From Mycobacterium sp. MYCO198283 (lineage in GTDB: Bacteria > Actinomycetota > Actinomycetes > Mycobacteriales > Mycobacteriaceae): a stretch of DNA of 64,000 bases. The DNA lies in contig NZ_JAJQJI010000003.1 in assembly GCF_021213805.1 (NCBI RefSeq), positions 405,422-469,421 on the forward strand. The letters run 5' to 3'. The notes under the pieces were generated by a model. The model had not been told where the DNA came from and ran no database searches. It was given only the letters and a program-made list of their open reading frames with translations. A program made the position numbers and the translations under genes. Below, one piece after another: positions 1 through 8,274 of the stretch (positions are counted from its first letter, which is position 1; each line of letters begins with the position of its first letter).

Positions 1-1806
1 GCCGGGCCGGTCGGTCATCGGCGCCGTGGTGCGCAGCCGCACCGTCGCGTGGTGGCGCCGGGCGAGGCGGCCGACGACGAACAGGCCCATCCGCTTGGCG
101 GTCTCCGACGTCACCTCGCCGCCGAGCGCCAGCCGGTCGTTCGCCGCGGCGATCTCGTCGTCGGGCATGCCGAGCCCGCGGTCGGCGACCTCGACGAGGA
201 TGCCGGCGTCGACGGCGCGCGCGACCGTCACCGACACCGGCGTGTCCGGCGGTGAGTAGCGCAGCGCGTTGTCGAGCAGCTCGGCGACGAGGTGGCCGAT
301 GTCGCCGGCCGCCGCCCCGATGACGGCGCCGTCGAGCACCGGTCCGATGGTGACGCGTCGGTATTCCTCGACCTCGCTCATCGCGGCCCGCAGCACCTCC
401 GCCAGCGGCACCGGCGCCGAGCGGCGGTGGCGATCGACGGTGTCGGCGAGCACGAGCAGGTTGTCGCCGTTGCGCCGCATGCGGGTCGCGAGGTGGTCGA
501 GCCGGAACAGGTGGTCGAGGCGGGCGGGATCGTCCTCGTCGCGTTCCAGGGTCTCGATCAGCGCCAGCTGCTCCTCGACCAGTGACCGGCTGCGGCGCGA
601 CAGCGTCTCGAACATCTCGCCGATCTGCAGCCGGACGCCGTACTCGCCGGCCAGCCGGACCGCCTGGTAGTGGATGTCGTCGATGGCCCGCGCCAGCTGC
701 CCCACTTCTTCGGAGGTGTGCACCGGCAGCGCGGTGAGCTCCGGCAGGCCACCGCCCCTGCTCAGCCGTTCGATCTCGTTGGGCAGCTGCACCTGCGCCA
801 CCTGCGTCGCGCCGTGGCGCAGCCGGCCGATCGAGCGGATGAGGGACCGGCCGACCGCGAGCGCGAAGACCAGGGCCGCCAGCACCGCGCCCAGGATGAT
901 CGCGGTGTCGCGCAGCGCCGAGGAGCGCAGCGCGTTGGCCCGCGCGTGCACCCGGTCGTCGAGGCCGGTCGCGAGCTGCGCCGCCATGGCCGAATACTGG
1001 TCGGCGCTGGCGCCCATCGTGGCCGCGATGACCGGCACGGGTTGATCGGGACGGGCGTAGGCCGCGCGCCGGGCGTCCGACGGGCCGCGCAGCGCCTCGC
1101 CCTCCCCGGGGGCCATCAGCTGGGCGAGCCGGTCGATGGCGGCGGCCTCCGCGCCGGCGGCGTCGGCGGCGGTCGTCCGCAGCTCGACCGAGGTGCCGAA
1201 CTCGGGCGCCGCGACGAGCACCTGCTGGGTGGTCAGCGCCCGCTGCGCCGCCAGGCTGTTCACGAGCCGGTCCGCGAGCGGGCCGACCTCGTCGTCGTCG
1301 ACGGACGCGGTGATGGTGCTGATCGCCGACGCCACGTCGACCGCCGCGTTGTCCGTCTGGTCGGCGATGCGGGGCTGCGGCACCGGCCCGGCGGCGATCT
1401 CGTCGCGCAGCGCCTTCGCCGTGGAGGCGGCGGTGGCCAGTTCGGTGGTGACGGTCGCGTCGAACTCCGCGGCCCTGGTCGCCGCCGCCAAGTCCGCCGC
1501 GGCGGCATCGAACCGGTTGAGGGGCTCTTGCACCGGGGCTCCCGCGGCGGCGGCGACCGCGAGGTCGTCGAGGCGGTCGACGAACTCGACCGCCGGCGCC
1601 ACGACCCCGATGTCACCGGCTGCGACGCTGAGCCGCGACGCCGCCGACAGGTCGTGCTGGATGCGCAGCGCGCCGAAGGTGGCCGCCAGCAGCACCGGCA
1701 CGACGAGCGTCGCCGCGACCTTCCAGCGCAGCGGCCAGCCTTCGAGGGAAAAGCGCGACGTGGTCCGATCCGTCTGCCCGACGACGTTGGGCTCGTTGGC
1801 AGCCAT
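1..1806 (-). CDS. Nitrate/nitrite-sensor-type histidine kinase, N-terminal part (gene runs off window)
   Basis: Membrane sensor kinase; 602 codons are visible from an ATG at 1806 and the frame is still open at base 1, so the C-terminus is missing. In order it shows a first membrane helix near residues 28-48, a long alanine-rich extracytoplasmic region of the NIT (nitrate/nitrite sensing) type, a second helix near 298-320, a HAMP-like linker (IGRLRHGATQVAQVQLP), a dimerisation region with the LDHLATRMRR signature, and a HATPase with N-box ELLDNALRYSP and G-boxes ADRGLGMPDDE and RMGLFVVGRLA. This layout matches the kinases of actinobacterial 'conservons' (M. tuberculosis Rv3365c, Streptomyces CvnA), where a roadblock protein, a DUF742 protein and a small GTPase follow. 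Those partners would lie outside the window. The ligand is unknown. It is not the neighbour of menE in M. tuberculosis, so this junction differs from that genome. Confidence 0.85.
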   Translation of the reverse strand, partial: MAANEPNVVGQTDRTTSRFSLEGWPLRWKVAATLVVPVLLAATFGALRIQHDLSAASRLSVAAGDIGVVAPAVEFVDRLDDLAVAAAAGAPVQEPLNRFDAAAADLAAATRAAEFDATVTTELATAASTAKALRDEIAAGPVPQPRIADQTDNAAVDVASAISTITASVDDDEVGPLADRLVNSLAAQRALTTQQVLVAAPEFGTSVELRTTAADAAGAEAAAIDRLAQLMAPGEGEALRGPSDARRAAYARPDQPVPVIAATMGASADQYSAMAAQLATGLDDRVHARANALRSSALRDTAIILGAVLAALVFALAVGRSLIRSIGRLRHGATQVAQVQLPNEIERLSRGGGLPELTALPVHTSEEVGQLARAIDDIHYQAVRLAGEYGVRLQIGEMFETLSRRSRSLVEEQLALIETLERDEDDPARLDHLFRLDHLATRMRRNGDNLLVLADTVDRHRRSAPVPLAEVLRAAMSEVEEYRRVTIGPVLDGAVIGAAAGDIGHLVAELLDNALRYSPPDTPVSVTVARAVDAGILVEVADRGLGMPDDEIAAANDRLALGGEVTSETAKRMGLFVVGRLARRHHATVRLRTTAPMTDRPG

Positions 1807-1868
1807 ACCGTCACCACCCTCCGCCGGGACAAATTGACGACTCTGTAGAACCGGGGTTTGCAGCGATG

Positions 1869-3032
1869 CTAGAGGAGTCCGCGGCGCGGGGACCAGGCCG
1901 GGGTGAAGCGGTCCCGCAGGGCCCGCCGGTCCACCTTTCCGATGCTCTTGCGGGGCAGCGCGTCGACCAGATACAGAGCCCGAGGCGCGGCGGTGCGGTC
2001 CAGGGTGACGCTGACGTGGTCGCGCAACGCGTCCAGCGTCGGCGGTTCGCCGCGGGGCACCACCGCCACCGCGACCCGCTCGCCAAGTCGCTCGTCGGGC
2101 AGCCCGAACACCGCGCACTCGGCCACCGCCGGATGGTCGGCCAGTGCGGCCTCGACGACCTGCGGCAGCACCGTCAGCCCGCCTGTGCAGACGGCCTCGT
2201 CGATCCGGCCGTGCACGGTCAGCACACCGGCCGCGTCGATGCTGCCGGCGTCGTCGGTGCGGAACCACCCCGGCTCGGCGAAGGGGTCGTCGGCCGGCGG
2301 GTTGCGGTAGCCGAGCGCGACGGTGGCGCCGCCGAGCACCACGCGACCGTCGTCGATTCGCATCCGCACCCCGTCGAGCGGGAGGCCGTCGTAGACGCAT
2401 CCGCCCGCCGTCTCGCTCATCCCGTAGGTTCGGACCACCGGAATGCCTTGCGCGACAGCGGCTTCAGCCAGCGGCGTCGGCAGCGGGCCGCCGCCCAGCA
2501 GCACCGCGTCGAGCGCCGCGAGCGCCCGGGCCGCCGGCGGATGTCCGAGCGCCTTGGCGAGCTGGTTGGCCACCAGCGAGGCGTAGCGCCGGCCCGTGCC
2601 CAGCGCGGCGACCGCGTCGGGCAGCGCCGCGACGTCGAAGCCGCGGTCGACGGCCATCACCACCGGTTCGGTACCGGCGACGACGCTGCGCACCACCACC
2701 TGCCACCCGGCGATGTGGTGGCCGGGCAGCGCGAGCAGCCAGCGGCCCGGGCCGCCGAGCCGGTCATGCGTCGCGGTCGCACTGGCAATCAGCGCGTCGA
2801 CCGTCAGCATCGCGCCCTTGGGCGTTCCGGTGGTGCCCGACGTGGGGATCACCACGGCCACCCGCGGATCGACCGGCTCGCCCGCCCGCAGCGCGGTGGC
2901 CAGGTCGGCGGCGCGGCGGTGGTCGTCGGCGGGCACCGGCAGCACCCGGATTCGTCCGTCCAGCACGTCGGCGACGGCGGCTACCAGGCCCGCCGCATCG
3001 GGTTCGACGGGCAACACCTCGAGCACGCTCAC
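1869..3032 (-). CDS. menE: o-Succinylbenzoate-CoA ligase (menaquinone biosynthesis)
   Basis: ANL-superfamily ligase activating o-succinylbenzoate with ATP and CoA to OSB-CoA, the substrate of MenB. 387 residues, short for an ANL enzyme but normal for actinobacterial MenE. The AMP-binding P-loop TSGTTGTPKG is at about residues 64-73, the YGMSETAGG adenine motif follows mid-protein, then the GWFRTDD hinge region and, near the C-terminus, the PRKSIGKVDR segment with the catalytic lysine. The start is GTG at 3032, overlapping the upstream DUF3349 stop by 4 nt (GTGA), so the two are probably translationally coupled. Neighbours further along supply MenB, MenC, MenD, MenG and MenJ, as around Rv0542c. 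Confidence 0.93.
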   Translation of the reverse strand: MSVLEVLPVEPDAAGLVAAVADVLDGRIRVLPVPADDHRRAADLATALRAGEPVDPRVAVVIPTSGTTGTPKGAMLTVDALIASATATHDRLGGPGRWLLALPGHHIAGWQVVVRSVVAGTEPVVMAVDRGFDVAALPDAVAALGTGRRYASLVANQLAKALGHPPAARALAALDAVLLGGGPLPTPLAEAAVAQGIPVVRTYGMSETAGGCVYDGLPLDGVRMRIDDGRVVLGGATVALGYRNPPADDPFAEPGWFRTDDAGSIDAAGVLTVHGRIDEAVCTGGLTVLPQVVEAALADHPAVAECAVFGLPDERLGERVAVAVVPRGEPPTLDALRDHVSVTLDRTAAPRALYLVDALPRKSIGKVDRRALRDRFTPAWSPRRGLL

Positions 3033-3331
3033 GCGTCGCCCTCGCCGCGGCGCGGGTCGTCGAAAGGCCAGCCGCCGGCGCCGAGCTTCTCGCGCACCCG
3101 GTCGATGTCCGCCGGCGACGGCAGCTCGTCGGTGATCTCGGTGATGCGGACGGCGATGTCTACGTCGTCGTAGTGGTCGAGGTGCACCAGTCCGGCCGCG
3201 ACGGTCCGCACTTCGTCGTCGCTGAGCCGCCGTGAGAGCAGCGCCAGCAGCGGCAGGTAGTCCTGCGCCGGCACGCCCTCGGGATATCCGGCGCGCAGCC
3301 AGGCGACGACGCGGGCGAGGAAGCGGTTCAC
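3029..3331 (-). CDS. DUF3349 protein (Rv0543c-like)
   Basis: Small helical protein of unknown function. A GTG start at 3331 gives 100 residues beginning VNRFLARVVAWLRAGYP, the length I recall for Rv0543c; an ATG at 3400 would add a low-complexity tail absent from the paralogue, so I prefer 3331. The family signature is a WLRAGYPEGVPAQDYLPLLAL segment and a C-terminal GWPFDDP. It overlaps menE by 4 nt. A second DUF3349 gene lies at 5077-5394 in the opposite orientation, roughly 40% identical by eye. NMR structures exist for the family but no biochemical role is established. Confidence 0.85.
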   Translation of the reverse strand: MNRFLARVVAWLRAGYPEGVPAQDYLPLLALLSRRLSDDEVRTVAAGLVHLDHYDDVDIAVRITEITDELPSPADIDRVREKLGAGGWPFDDPRRGEGDA

Positions 3332-3410
3332 GGTGGCAGGAATGCTACTCGCGGATGAACGGGCGGAGTCGGTCCGCGATGGCGGCGCTGTACCGGGCAT
3401 GGCGGCGAGT

Positions 3411-3432
3411 TGAACATTGGGTGAACAGTGGT
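3411..3432. promoter_or_regulatory. PHO-box-like 11-bp direct repeat upstream of pitA
   Basis: Two directly repeated 11-mers, TGAACATTGGG and TGAACAGTGGT, lie head to tail, 79 bp before the pitA start, in the divergent pitA/DUF3349-menE intergenic region. The reverse complement reads GTTCACCC then GTTCA at 11-nt spacing, the form of the Streptomyces PhoP PHO box (11-nt direct repeat units around GTTCACC). The mycobacterial counterpart regulator is SenX3-RegX3. Control of pitA is inferred from location and motif only. Confidence 0.5.
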
Positions 3433-3511
3433 GCGCCGCCAGGAATGCGCAGCTCAGAGCCGGTGTTGTGGGTGATAGCTAATTGGTCAAACTATCGGGA
3501 GCGATCCCAGA

Positions 3512-4753
3512 ATGAGCGCCATGTCCGCAGAGTTCCTGATCCTCCTGCTGCTGGTCGTCACGGCGCTGGCGTTCGACTTCACGAACGGCTTCCACGACAC
3601 CGGCAACGCGATGGCCACGTCCATCGCCACCGGCGCCCTCAAGCCGAAGACGGCCGTGACGCTCGCCGGTGTTCTCAACCTGGTCGGGGCGTTCCTGTCG
3701 GTCGAGGTGGCCGCCACCATCACCACCAGCGTGCTGAAGATCCAGGACAGCAAGACGGGCCAACTGGCCGCGGGCATCGACGCGAACACCGGGCTGACGA
3801 TCATCTTCGCCGGGCTCGTCGGCGGCATCCTGTGGAATCTGATCACCTGGCTCTTCGGCCTGCCGTCGAGCTCGTCGCACGCCCTGTTCGGCGGCCTGAT
3901 CGGCGCCGGCCTGGCCGCCATCGGCACGTCCGGCGTGAACTGGGCGGGCATCACCAAGAGCGTGCTCATCCCGGCGGTCGCGGCGCCGGTGATCGCCGGC
4001 GTCGTCGCAGCGTGCGGCACCTGGCTGGTGTACCGGCTGACCCGGCACATCCTGGAGTCCCGCAAGCAGGAGGGGTTCCGCTGGGGCCAGATCGCGACGG
4101 CATCGCTGGTGGCGCTGTCGCACGGCACCAACGACGCGCAGAAGACCATGGGCGTCATCGCGCTCGCGCTGATCACCACCGGACACCTGTCGGGCAACGT
4201 CAAGCAGGACGGGCTGCCGGTGTGGGTGATCGCCAGCTGCGCCATCGCCATCGCGCTCGGCACCTATATCGGCGGTTGGCGCATCATCCGCACGCTCGGC
4301 AAGGGGCTGGTGGAGATCGAGTCGCCGCAGGGCTTGGCCGCCGAGGCGAGCTCCGCCGCGATCATCCTCAGCTCCAGCGCCGCGGGCATGTCGCTGTCCA
4401 CCACGCACGTGGCCACCGGCTCCATCCTGGGAAGCGGCGTCGGCAAGCCCGGCGCCCGCGTCCGCTGGAACGTGGCCGGCCGGATGGCGGTCGCCTGGTT
4501 GACGACGCTGCCCGCCGCCGGCCTCGTCGGCGCACTGTCCTACTGGGTCGCCAGCGGTGTCGCATCGGCGACCAGCGTGTTGGTGGGGGACGTCGTGATC
4601 TTCGGCATCCTCGTCGCAGCGGCGGGCTACCTGTGGTGGCGCGCCCAGCAGCAGAAGGTCGACCACCAGAACGTCAACGCCGAGTGGGACGAGCAGCACA
4701 ACTCGGTCGTGCCGGCCGAGGTTCGCGTGGCCAAGCAGGCCGAGCCGGTCTGA
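3512..4753 (+). CDS. pitA: Low-affinity inorganic phosphate transporter PitA
   Basis: PiT-family (PF01384) membrane symporter importing metal-phosphate with protons. 413 residues with about ten hydrophobic segments. Both family signatures are present: an N-terminal FDFTNGFHDTGNAMATS segment and an internal SHGTNDAQKTMG repeat, plus GLPSSSSHALFGG and TTHVATGSILGSGVG in the two half-repeats. Start ATG at 3512 (MSAMSAEFL); an alternative ATG is 9 nt downstream. The 4785 membrane protein and a DUF3349 gene follow within about 30 nt each, suggesting a pitA operon, as in the Rv0543c-Rv0545c block. A PHO-box-like repeat lies upstream. Confidence 0.95.
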   Translation: MSAMSAEFLILLLLVVTALAFDFTNGFHDTGNAMATSIATGALKPKTAVTLAGVLNLVGAFLSVEVAATITTSVLKIQDSKTGQLAAGIDANTGLTIIFAGLVGGILWNLITWLFGLPSSSSHALFGGLIGAGLAAIGTSGVNWAGITKSVLIPAVAAPVIAGVVAACGTWLVYRLTRHILESRKQEGFRWGQIATASLVALSHGTNDAQKTMGVIALALITTGHLSGNVKQDGLPVWVIASCAIAIALGTYIGGWRIIRTLGKGLVEIESPQGLAAEASSAAIILSSSAAGMSLSTTHVATGSILGSGVGKPGARVRWNVAGRMAVAWLTTLPAAGLVGALSYWVASGVASATSVLVGDVVIFGILVAAAGYLWWRAQQQKVDHQNVNAEWDEQHNSVVPAEVRVAKQAEPV

Positions 4754-4784
4754 ACGCTTAACCGATATCCGCGAAGGAGTTGTC

Positions 4785-5069
4785 ATGAGCGTGCTCGAGA
4801 ACGTGTTGCGGGTGCTGGTGGTGGGGTTGGTGCTCGGTGCGGGGCTGCCGGCCGTCTTCGCTCTGGGCCTGCGCGCGTTCGCGCACGGGACGGGCGGTGC
4901 GACGGCCGACGGAACCACCGACGCCCCGAACCCGCTCCTCAAGGCGGTCGGTGTCGCGACGTTCGCGCTCGTCGGGATGGTCATCGTCGTCGCCATCCTG
5001 TGGATCACCCGGGCCACCATCGACCATCACTTCGGTATCGACCTGTTCCCGTTCCTGCCCAAGAAGTGA
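4785..5069 (+). CDS. Small two-helix membrane protein (Rv0544c-like)
   Basis: 94 residues with an N-terminal transmembrane helix (about 5-28, VLRVLVVGLVLGAGLPAVFA) and a second helix (about 57-78, VATFALVGMVIVVAILWI), joined by a short polar loop and ending in a charged tail DLFPFLPKK. The ATG at 4785 is preceded by GAAGGAG. It sits 31 nt after pitA and 7 nt before a DUF3349 gene, the arrangement seen for Rv0544c next to pitA. Function unknown; the constant association with PitA suggests an accessory role, which is inference. Confidence 0.8.
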   Translation: MSVLENVLRVLVVGLVLGAGLPAVFALGLRAFAHGTGGATADGTTDAPNPLLKAVGVATFALVGMVIVVAILWITRATIDHHFGIDLFPFLPKK

Positions 5070-5076
5070 GGACACG

Positions 5077-5394
5077 ATGACTGAAGCGCAGCAATCCGAA
5101 GGCGTGCTGAACTCCGTGCTGGGCTGGCTGCACGCCGGGTATCCGCACGGTGTGCCGCCGAAGGACTACTTCCCGCTGCTGGCGCTGCTCAAGCGTTCGC
5201 TCACCGAGGAGCAGGTCGTCGAGGCCGCGCAGAGCATCCTCCGCAACAGCGCGGGCGAGGACACCGTCACCCGCGACCAGGTGCGCGACGCGATCCACCA
5301 GATCATCGAGAAGGAGCCGAACCCCGAGGAGATCGCGCAGGTCGCCTCGCGGCTCGCATCGGTGGGCTGGCCGCTGGCGACGCCGACGGGCTGA
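5077..5394 (+). CDS. DUF3349 protein, second copy
   Basis: 105 residues starting MTEAQQSEGVLNSVLGWLHAG. It shares the core AGYPHGVPPKDYFPLLALL and terminal GWPLATP with the copy at 3029-3331. The ATG at 5077 lies 7 nt after the preceding stop, with a GAGGA ribosome site overlapping that stop. Last gene of the pitA cluster; its stop touches the convergent glyoxalase gene. As I recall, M. smegmatis also carries two DUF3349 genes here, whereas M. tuberculosis has one. Function unknown. Confidence 0.85.
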   Translation: MTEAQQSEGVLNSVLGWLHAGYPHGVPPKDYFPLLALLKRSLTEEQVVEAAQSILRNSAGEDTVTRDQVRDAIHQIIEKEPNPEEIAQVASRLASVGWPLATPTG

Positions 5395-5778
5395 CTACGG
5401 CTGCTGGCGCCGTCGGGTGTCGGTGCGCAGTGGGTGGTCCTCGGGCACCTGCACGAAGATCAGCCGCACGCCGTCGGGGTCGAGCACGTGCAGTTCGTGC
5501 AGACCCCACGGCTCCTGCTTCGCCTCGCGCGCGATGGCCACGCCGCGTTCCGACAGCTCACGTTCGGCGGCGTAGACGTCGCGAACCTGCAGCCACAGTG
5601 ATCCGCCGGCGCTCGGTTCGCCGTGTGCCGCCAGCTCGATGAGCGATTGCCCGGCGTAGAACACGGTGCCTGCCCCGTAGTCGCGGGCGATCGCCAGGCC
5701 GAGCTCGTCGCGATAGAAGGCCATCGACCGGTCGTAATCGGCCGGTCGGATCAGCACCCGGCTGGCCAGGATCTCCAT
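5395..5778 (-). CDS. Glyoxalase/bleomycin-resistance (VOC) family protein
   Basis: 127 residues from the ATG at 5778 (MEILASRVLIRP); an upstream ATG at 5811 would add a basic, non-conserved extension. VOC fold with paired beta-alpha-beta modules: the first has DYDRSMAFYRDELGLAIARD, the second LWLQVRDVYAAERELSERG and ends LDPDGVRLIFVQ. The position matches Rv0546c. Members include glyoxalase I and dioxygenases; substrate and metal use cannot be read from the sequence. Confidence 0.85.
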   Translation of the reverse strand: MEILASRVLIRPADYDRSMAFYRDELGLAIARDYGAGTVFYAGQSLIELAAHGEPSAGGSLWLQVRDVYAAERELSERGVAIAREAKQEPWGLHELHVLDPDGVRLIFVQVPEDHPLRTDTRRRQQP

Positions 5779-5803
5779 GGGTCCGTGTCTATCACGGCGC
5801 GCG

Positions 5804-6571
5804 TCATGCACCGGCTTCGGCGGCGCGGCGATAGCCGCGCACCGCGAGCGGGCCGAACACCACCAGCAGGCCCGCGGTCCAGCTCAGCGTCTGCAGCACG
5901 GGCACCAGCGTCGGCCCGCCGTCGGCCAGCGCGCGCATGGCCTCGATGGCCGGCGACATCGGCTGCGCCCGCACCACCGGCCGCAGCCAGCCGGGGAACA
6001 CGTCGATGGGCACCATGCCGGAGTTGAAGAACAGCAGCAGGAAGCTCACCGCCGAGAGCCCGACGATGATGTTCCGCCCGCCGGCCCGCACGCCCATCGC
6101 GACGACGACGGCGGCGAAGCCGATCACCGACAGCACCGGGATGAGCATAAAGGCGAGCGCCGCGGCGGGTCCCTGACTGAACCGCAGACCCAGCGCGACG
6201 GCCACCGCGGTGATGAGCACCGCGCCGACCAGCGCCCGCACCGCCTCGGCGACCAGCCGGCCCAGGAGCGCGCTCGAGCGGCGCACCGGCAGCACCCACA
6301 GCCGGCTCAGCAGCCCCGACTCGCGTTCGACGGGCAGCGCGGCGCCGGTGCCGATCGCCCCGAACAGCGCGCCCGCCACCGCGCACATCGGCGCCAGCCC
6401 GTAGCTGCTGCTGTCGCCGGTCAGGTTCTGCAGCGACTTGCCGATCACCAGGGTGTAGACGATCAACAGGAACGTCGGGAACAGCAGCGACTGCACCAGC
6501 ACGACGGGCTCGCGGCGCCAGCCGGTCAGCAACCGGTGAGCATGCAGCCAGGACTGCGTCAGCAGGATCAT
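5804..6571 (-). CDS. ABC-2 type export permease (drrC-like)
   Basis: Membrane subunit of a daunorubicin/DIM-type ABC exporter. 255 residues from ATG at 6571 (MILLTQSWLHAHRLL), six predicted helices, with the ABC-2 signature region FFNSGMVPIDVFPGWLRPV and PMSPAIEAMRALADGG after helix 5. It overlaps the upstream permease by 4 nt and is the last gene of a three-gene operon. The two permeases are homologous, consistent with a heterodimeric channel served by one ATPase. Confidence 0.88.
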   Translation of the reverse strand: MILLTQSWLHAHRLLTGWRREPVVLVQSLLFPTFLLIVYTLVIGKSLQNLTGDSSSYGLAPMCAVAGALFGAIGTGAALPVERESGLLSRLWVLPVRRSSALLGRLVAEAVRALVGAVLITAVAVALGLRFSQGPAAALAFMLIPVLSVIGFAAVVVAMGVRAGGRNIIVGLSAVSFLLLFFNSGMVPIDVFPGWLRPVVRAQPMSPAIEAMRALADGGPTLVPVLQTLSWTAGLLVVFGPLAVRGYRRAAEAGA

Positions 6572-7311
6572 GCGGGCCGCCGCTGCACCCGCACCGCGAT
6601 CGCGCCGAACACCGCGAGCATGCCGACGCACCACGCCAGGCTGATCAGCAGCGTGTCGGTCGCGACGGTGCCGCCGGCCAGGTCGCGCAGCGCCTGGGCG
6701 ATCTGCGACACCGGCTGATTGCGGACGAACGGCCCGAGCCAGCTTGGGAAGGCTTCGGCGGGCGCGATACCCGTCGACAGCATCACGAGCAGCAGCTGCG
6801 GCACCAGCAGGGCCTGGCTCGCGGCCTCGGCGCTGGTCGCCAGCGACCCCAGCGCGTCGGCGCCCAGCGACAGTGCCAGCGACAGCAGCAGCGCGATCCC
6901 GACGAAGGCGAGCGCGTCGCCGGGTGCGCCGGCGAACCGGAACCCGAACGCGTGTCCGACGGCCAGCGCCGCGAGCAGCCCGATTACGGCCCGGCACAGC
7001 GCCGAGAGCATCCGCGCGGCCACCGGTGCCAGCGGCGAGACGGGCAGGGCGCGCAGCCGCGTGCCCATGCCGCTGAGGTGATCGCGGGCCGCGCGGTCGG
7101 CGGTCGTCATCGCGCAGAAGATCATGGCCTGCACGACGATGACCGGCAGGATGTACTGCGGGTAGCTCATGGCGCCGGTACTGATGACGTTGCGCAGCGT
7201 GATGGTGAAGCACAGGAAGAACGCGACGGGGCCGACGAGCGCGAACAGCAGATCGCCGTCGCGCAGCGTGCCGGTCAGCGACCGCCCGGTCAGCGCGGCC
7301 AGGGCCGTCAC
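6568..7311 (-). CDS. ABC-2 type export permease (drrB-like)
   Basis: 247 residues from a GTG at 7311 that overlaps the ATPase stop by 4 nt. Six hydrophobic segments and the ABC-2 motif LSTGIAPAEAFPSWLGPF followed by NQPVSQIAQALRDLAGG, aligning with the same region of the downstream permease. Middle gene of the ATPase-permease-permease operon. The substrate is not evident; actinobacterial relatives export lipids, glycolipids or drugs. Confidence 0.88.
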   Translation of the reverse strand: MTALAALTGRSLTGTLRDGDLLFALVGPVAFFLCFTITLRNVISTGAMSYPQYILPVIVVQAMIFCAMTTADRAARDHLSGMGTRLRALPVSPLAPVAARMLSALCRAVIGLLAALAVGHAFGFRFAGAPGDALAFVGIALLLSLALSLGADALGSLATSAEAASQALLVPQLLLVMLSTGIAPAEAFPSWLGPFVRNQPVSQIAQALRDLAGGTVATDTLLISLAWCVGMLAVFGAIAVRVQRRPA

Positions 7312-8237
7312 GTGCGCACGCGGTCGGTGAGCGCGAAGAACACCTCGTCGAGCGACGGCTTACGCAGGCTGATGTCGGCGATCTCGACGCCGAGCGACTC
7401 GACGCGCCGGAACACCTCGCCGAGCGTCGCGACGCCGCCAGGCGCCGGCACCGACACACTGTCCGATCGCACTGCGGCCCCCAGGCTCTCGAGTGCCGAC
7501 GTGATCTGCGGCAGCTCCTCGGCACGCGCCGGGGTCACCTCGCAGAAGCTGGCGCCCACGCGCTGCTTCAGCTCGTCGGCGGTGCCATCGGCGATCACGG
7601 TGCCGTCGTCGATCACCACGATGCGATCGGCGAGCGCGTCGGCCTCCTCCAGGTACTGCGTGGTCAGCAGCACGGTGATGCCCTGCTCCCGCAGCGACGC
7701 GACGAGCGACCACACGTCGCGACGGCTGCGCGGATCCAGCCCGGTGGTCGGCTCGTCGAGGAACAGCACCTGCGGCGGCACGACGAGCCCGCACGCGATG
7801 TCGACGCGTCGCCGCATGCCGCCGGAGAACGTCGAGACGCGGCGGTCGGCGGCGTCGACCAGATCGAACCGGGTCAGGAGTTCGTCGGCGCGCTCGCGGG
7901 CTGGTGCCCGTTTCAGCCCGCGCAGCCGGCCGAACAGCACCAGATTCTCGCGCGCGGTCAGCACCTCGTCGACGGCGGCGTACTGGCCGGTCAGTCCGAT
8001 CGCGCGCCGCACGTCATCGGCGCGCTCGACGACGTCGAAGCCCGCCACGGTGGCGCGGCCGGACGACGGGCGGATCAGCGTGGAGAGGATGTTGACGGTG
8101 GTCGTCTTTCCCGCGCCGTTGGGTCCGAGCACCCCGAGCACCGACCCCGCCGGCGCCGAGAACGTCACACCGCGCAGCGCCTGCTTGTCACCGAACGCCT
8201 TGGTGACCGCGTCGACGTCGATCGCCAGCTCTGCCAT
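7308..8237 (-). CDS. Daunorubicin-type ABC transporter ATPase (drrA-like)
   Basis: 309 residues, ATG at 8237. Walker A GPNGAGKTT at about residues 38-46, Q-loop in IGLTGQYAAVD, signature FSGGMRRRVDIA, Walker B VLFLDEPTTGLD, switch histidine replaced by the LTTQYLEEAD form typical of DrrA. The C-terminal part (about 220-300) is the DrrA/CcmA regulatory extension. It heads an operon with two ABC-2 permeases. A sequence resembling an iron-dependent IdeR box lies 10 bp upstream, together with a CATACT -10-like element that would give an almost leaderless transcript. Confidence 0.92.
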   Translation of the reverse strand: MAELAIDVDAVTKAFGDKQALRGVTFSAPAGSVLGVLGPNGAGKTTTVNILSTLIRPSSGRATVAGFDVVERADDVRRAIGLTGQYAAVDEVLTARENLVLFGRLRGLKRAPARERADELLTRFDLVDAADRRVSTFSGGMRRRVDIACGLVVPPQVLFLDEPTTGLDPRSRRDVWSLVASLREQGITVLLTTQYLEEADALADRIVVIDDGTVIADGTADELKQRVGASFCEVTPARAEELPQITSALESLGAAVRSDSVSVPAPGGVATLGEVFRRVESLGVEIADISLRKPSLDEVFFALTDRVRT

Positions 8238-8246
8238 GGTCCTGAG

Positions 8247-8265
8247 TATGGCATGGCTAACCTAA
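8247..8265. promoter_or_regulatory. IdeR (iron) box-like sequence before the ABC exporter
   Basis: The 19-mer TATGGCATGGCTAACCTAA has a perfect right half (CTAACCTAA, 9/9) of the mycobacterial IdeR consensus around a central G, and a degenerate left half (4/9). It lies 10 bp upstream of the ATPase ATG and overlaps a candidate -10 (CATACT on the minus strand), a repressor position. With only one good half-site it may be weak or fortuitous. Confidence 0.4.
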
Positions 8266-8274
8266 CCGGCCCGA

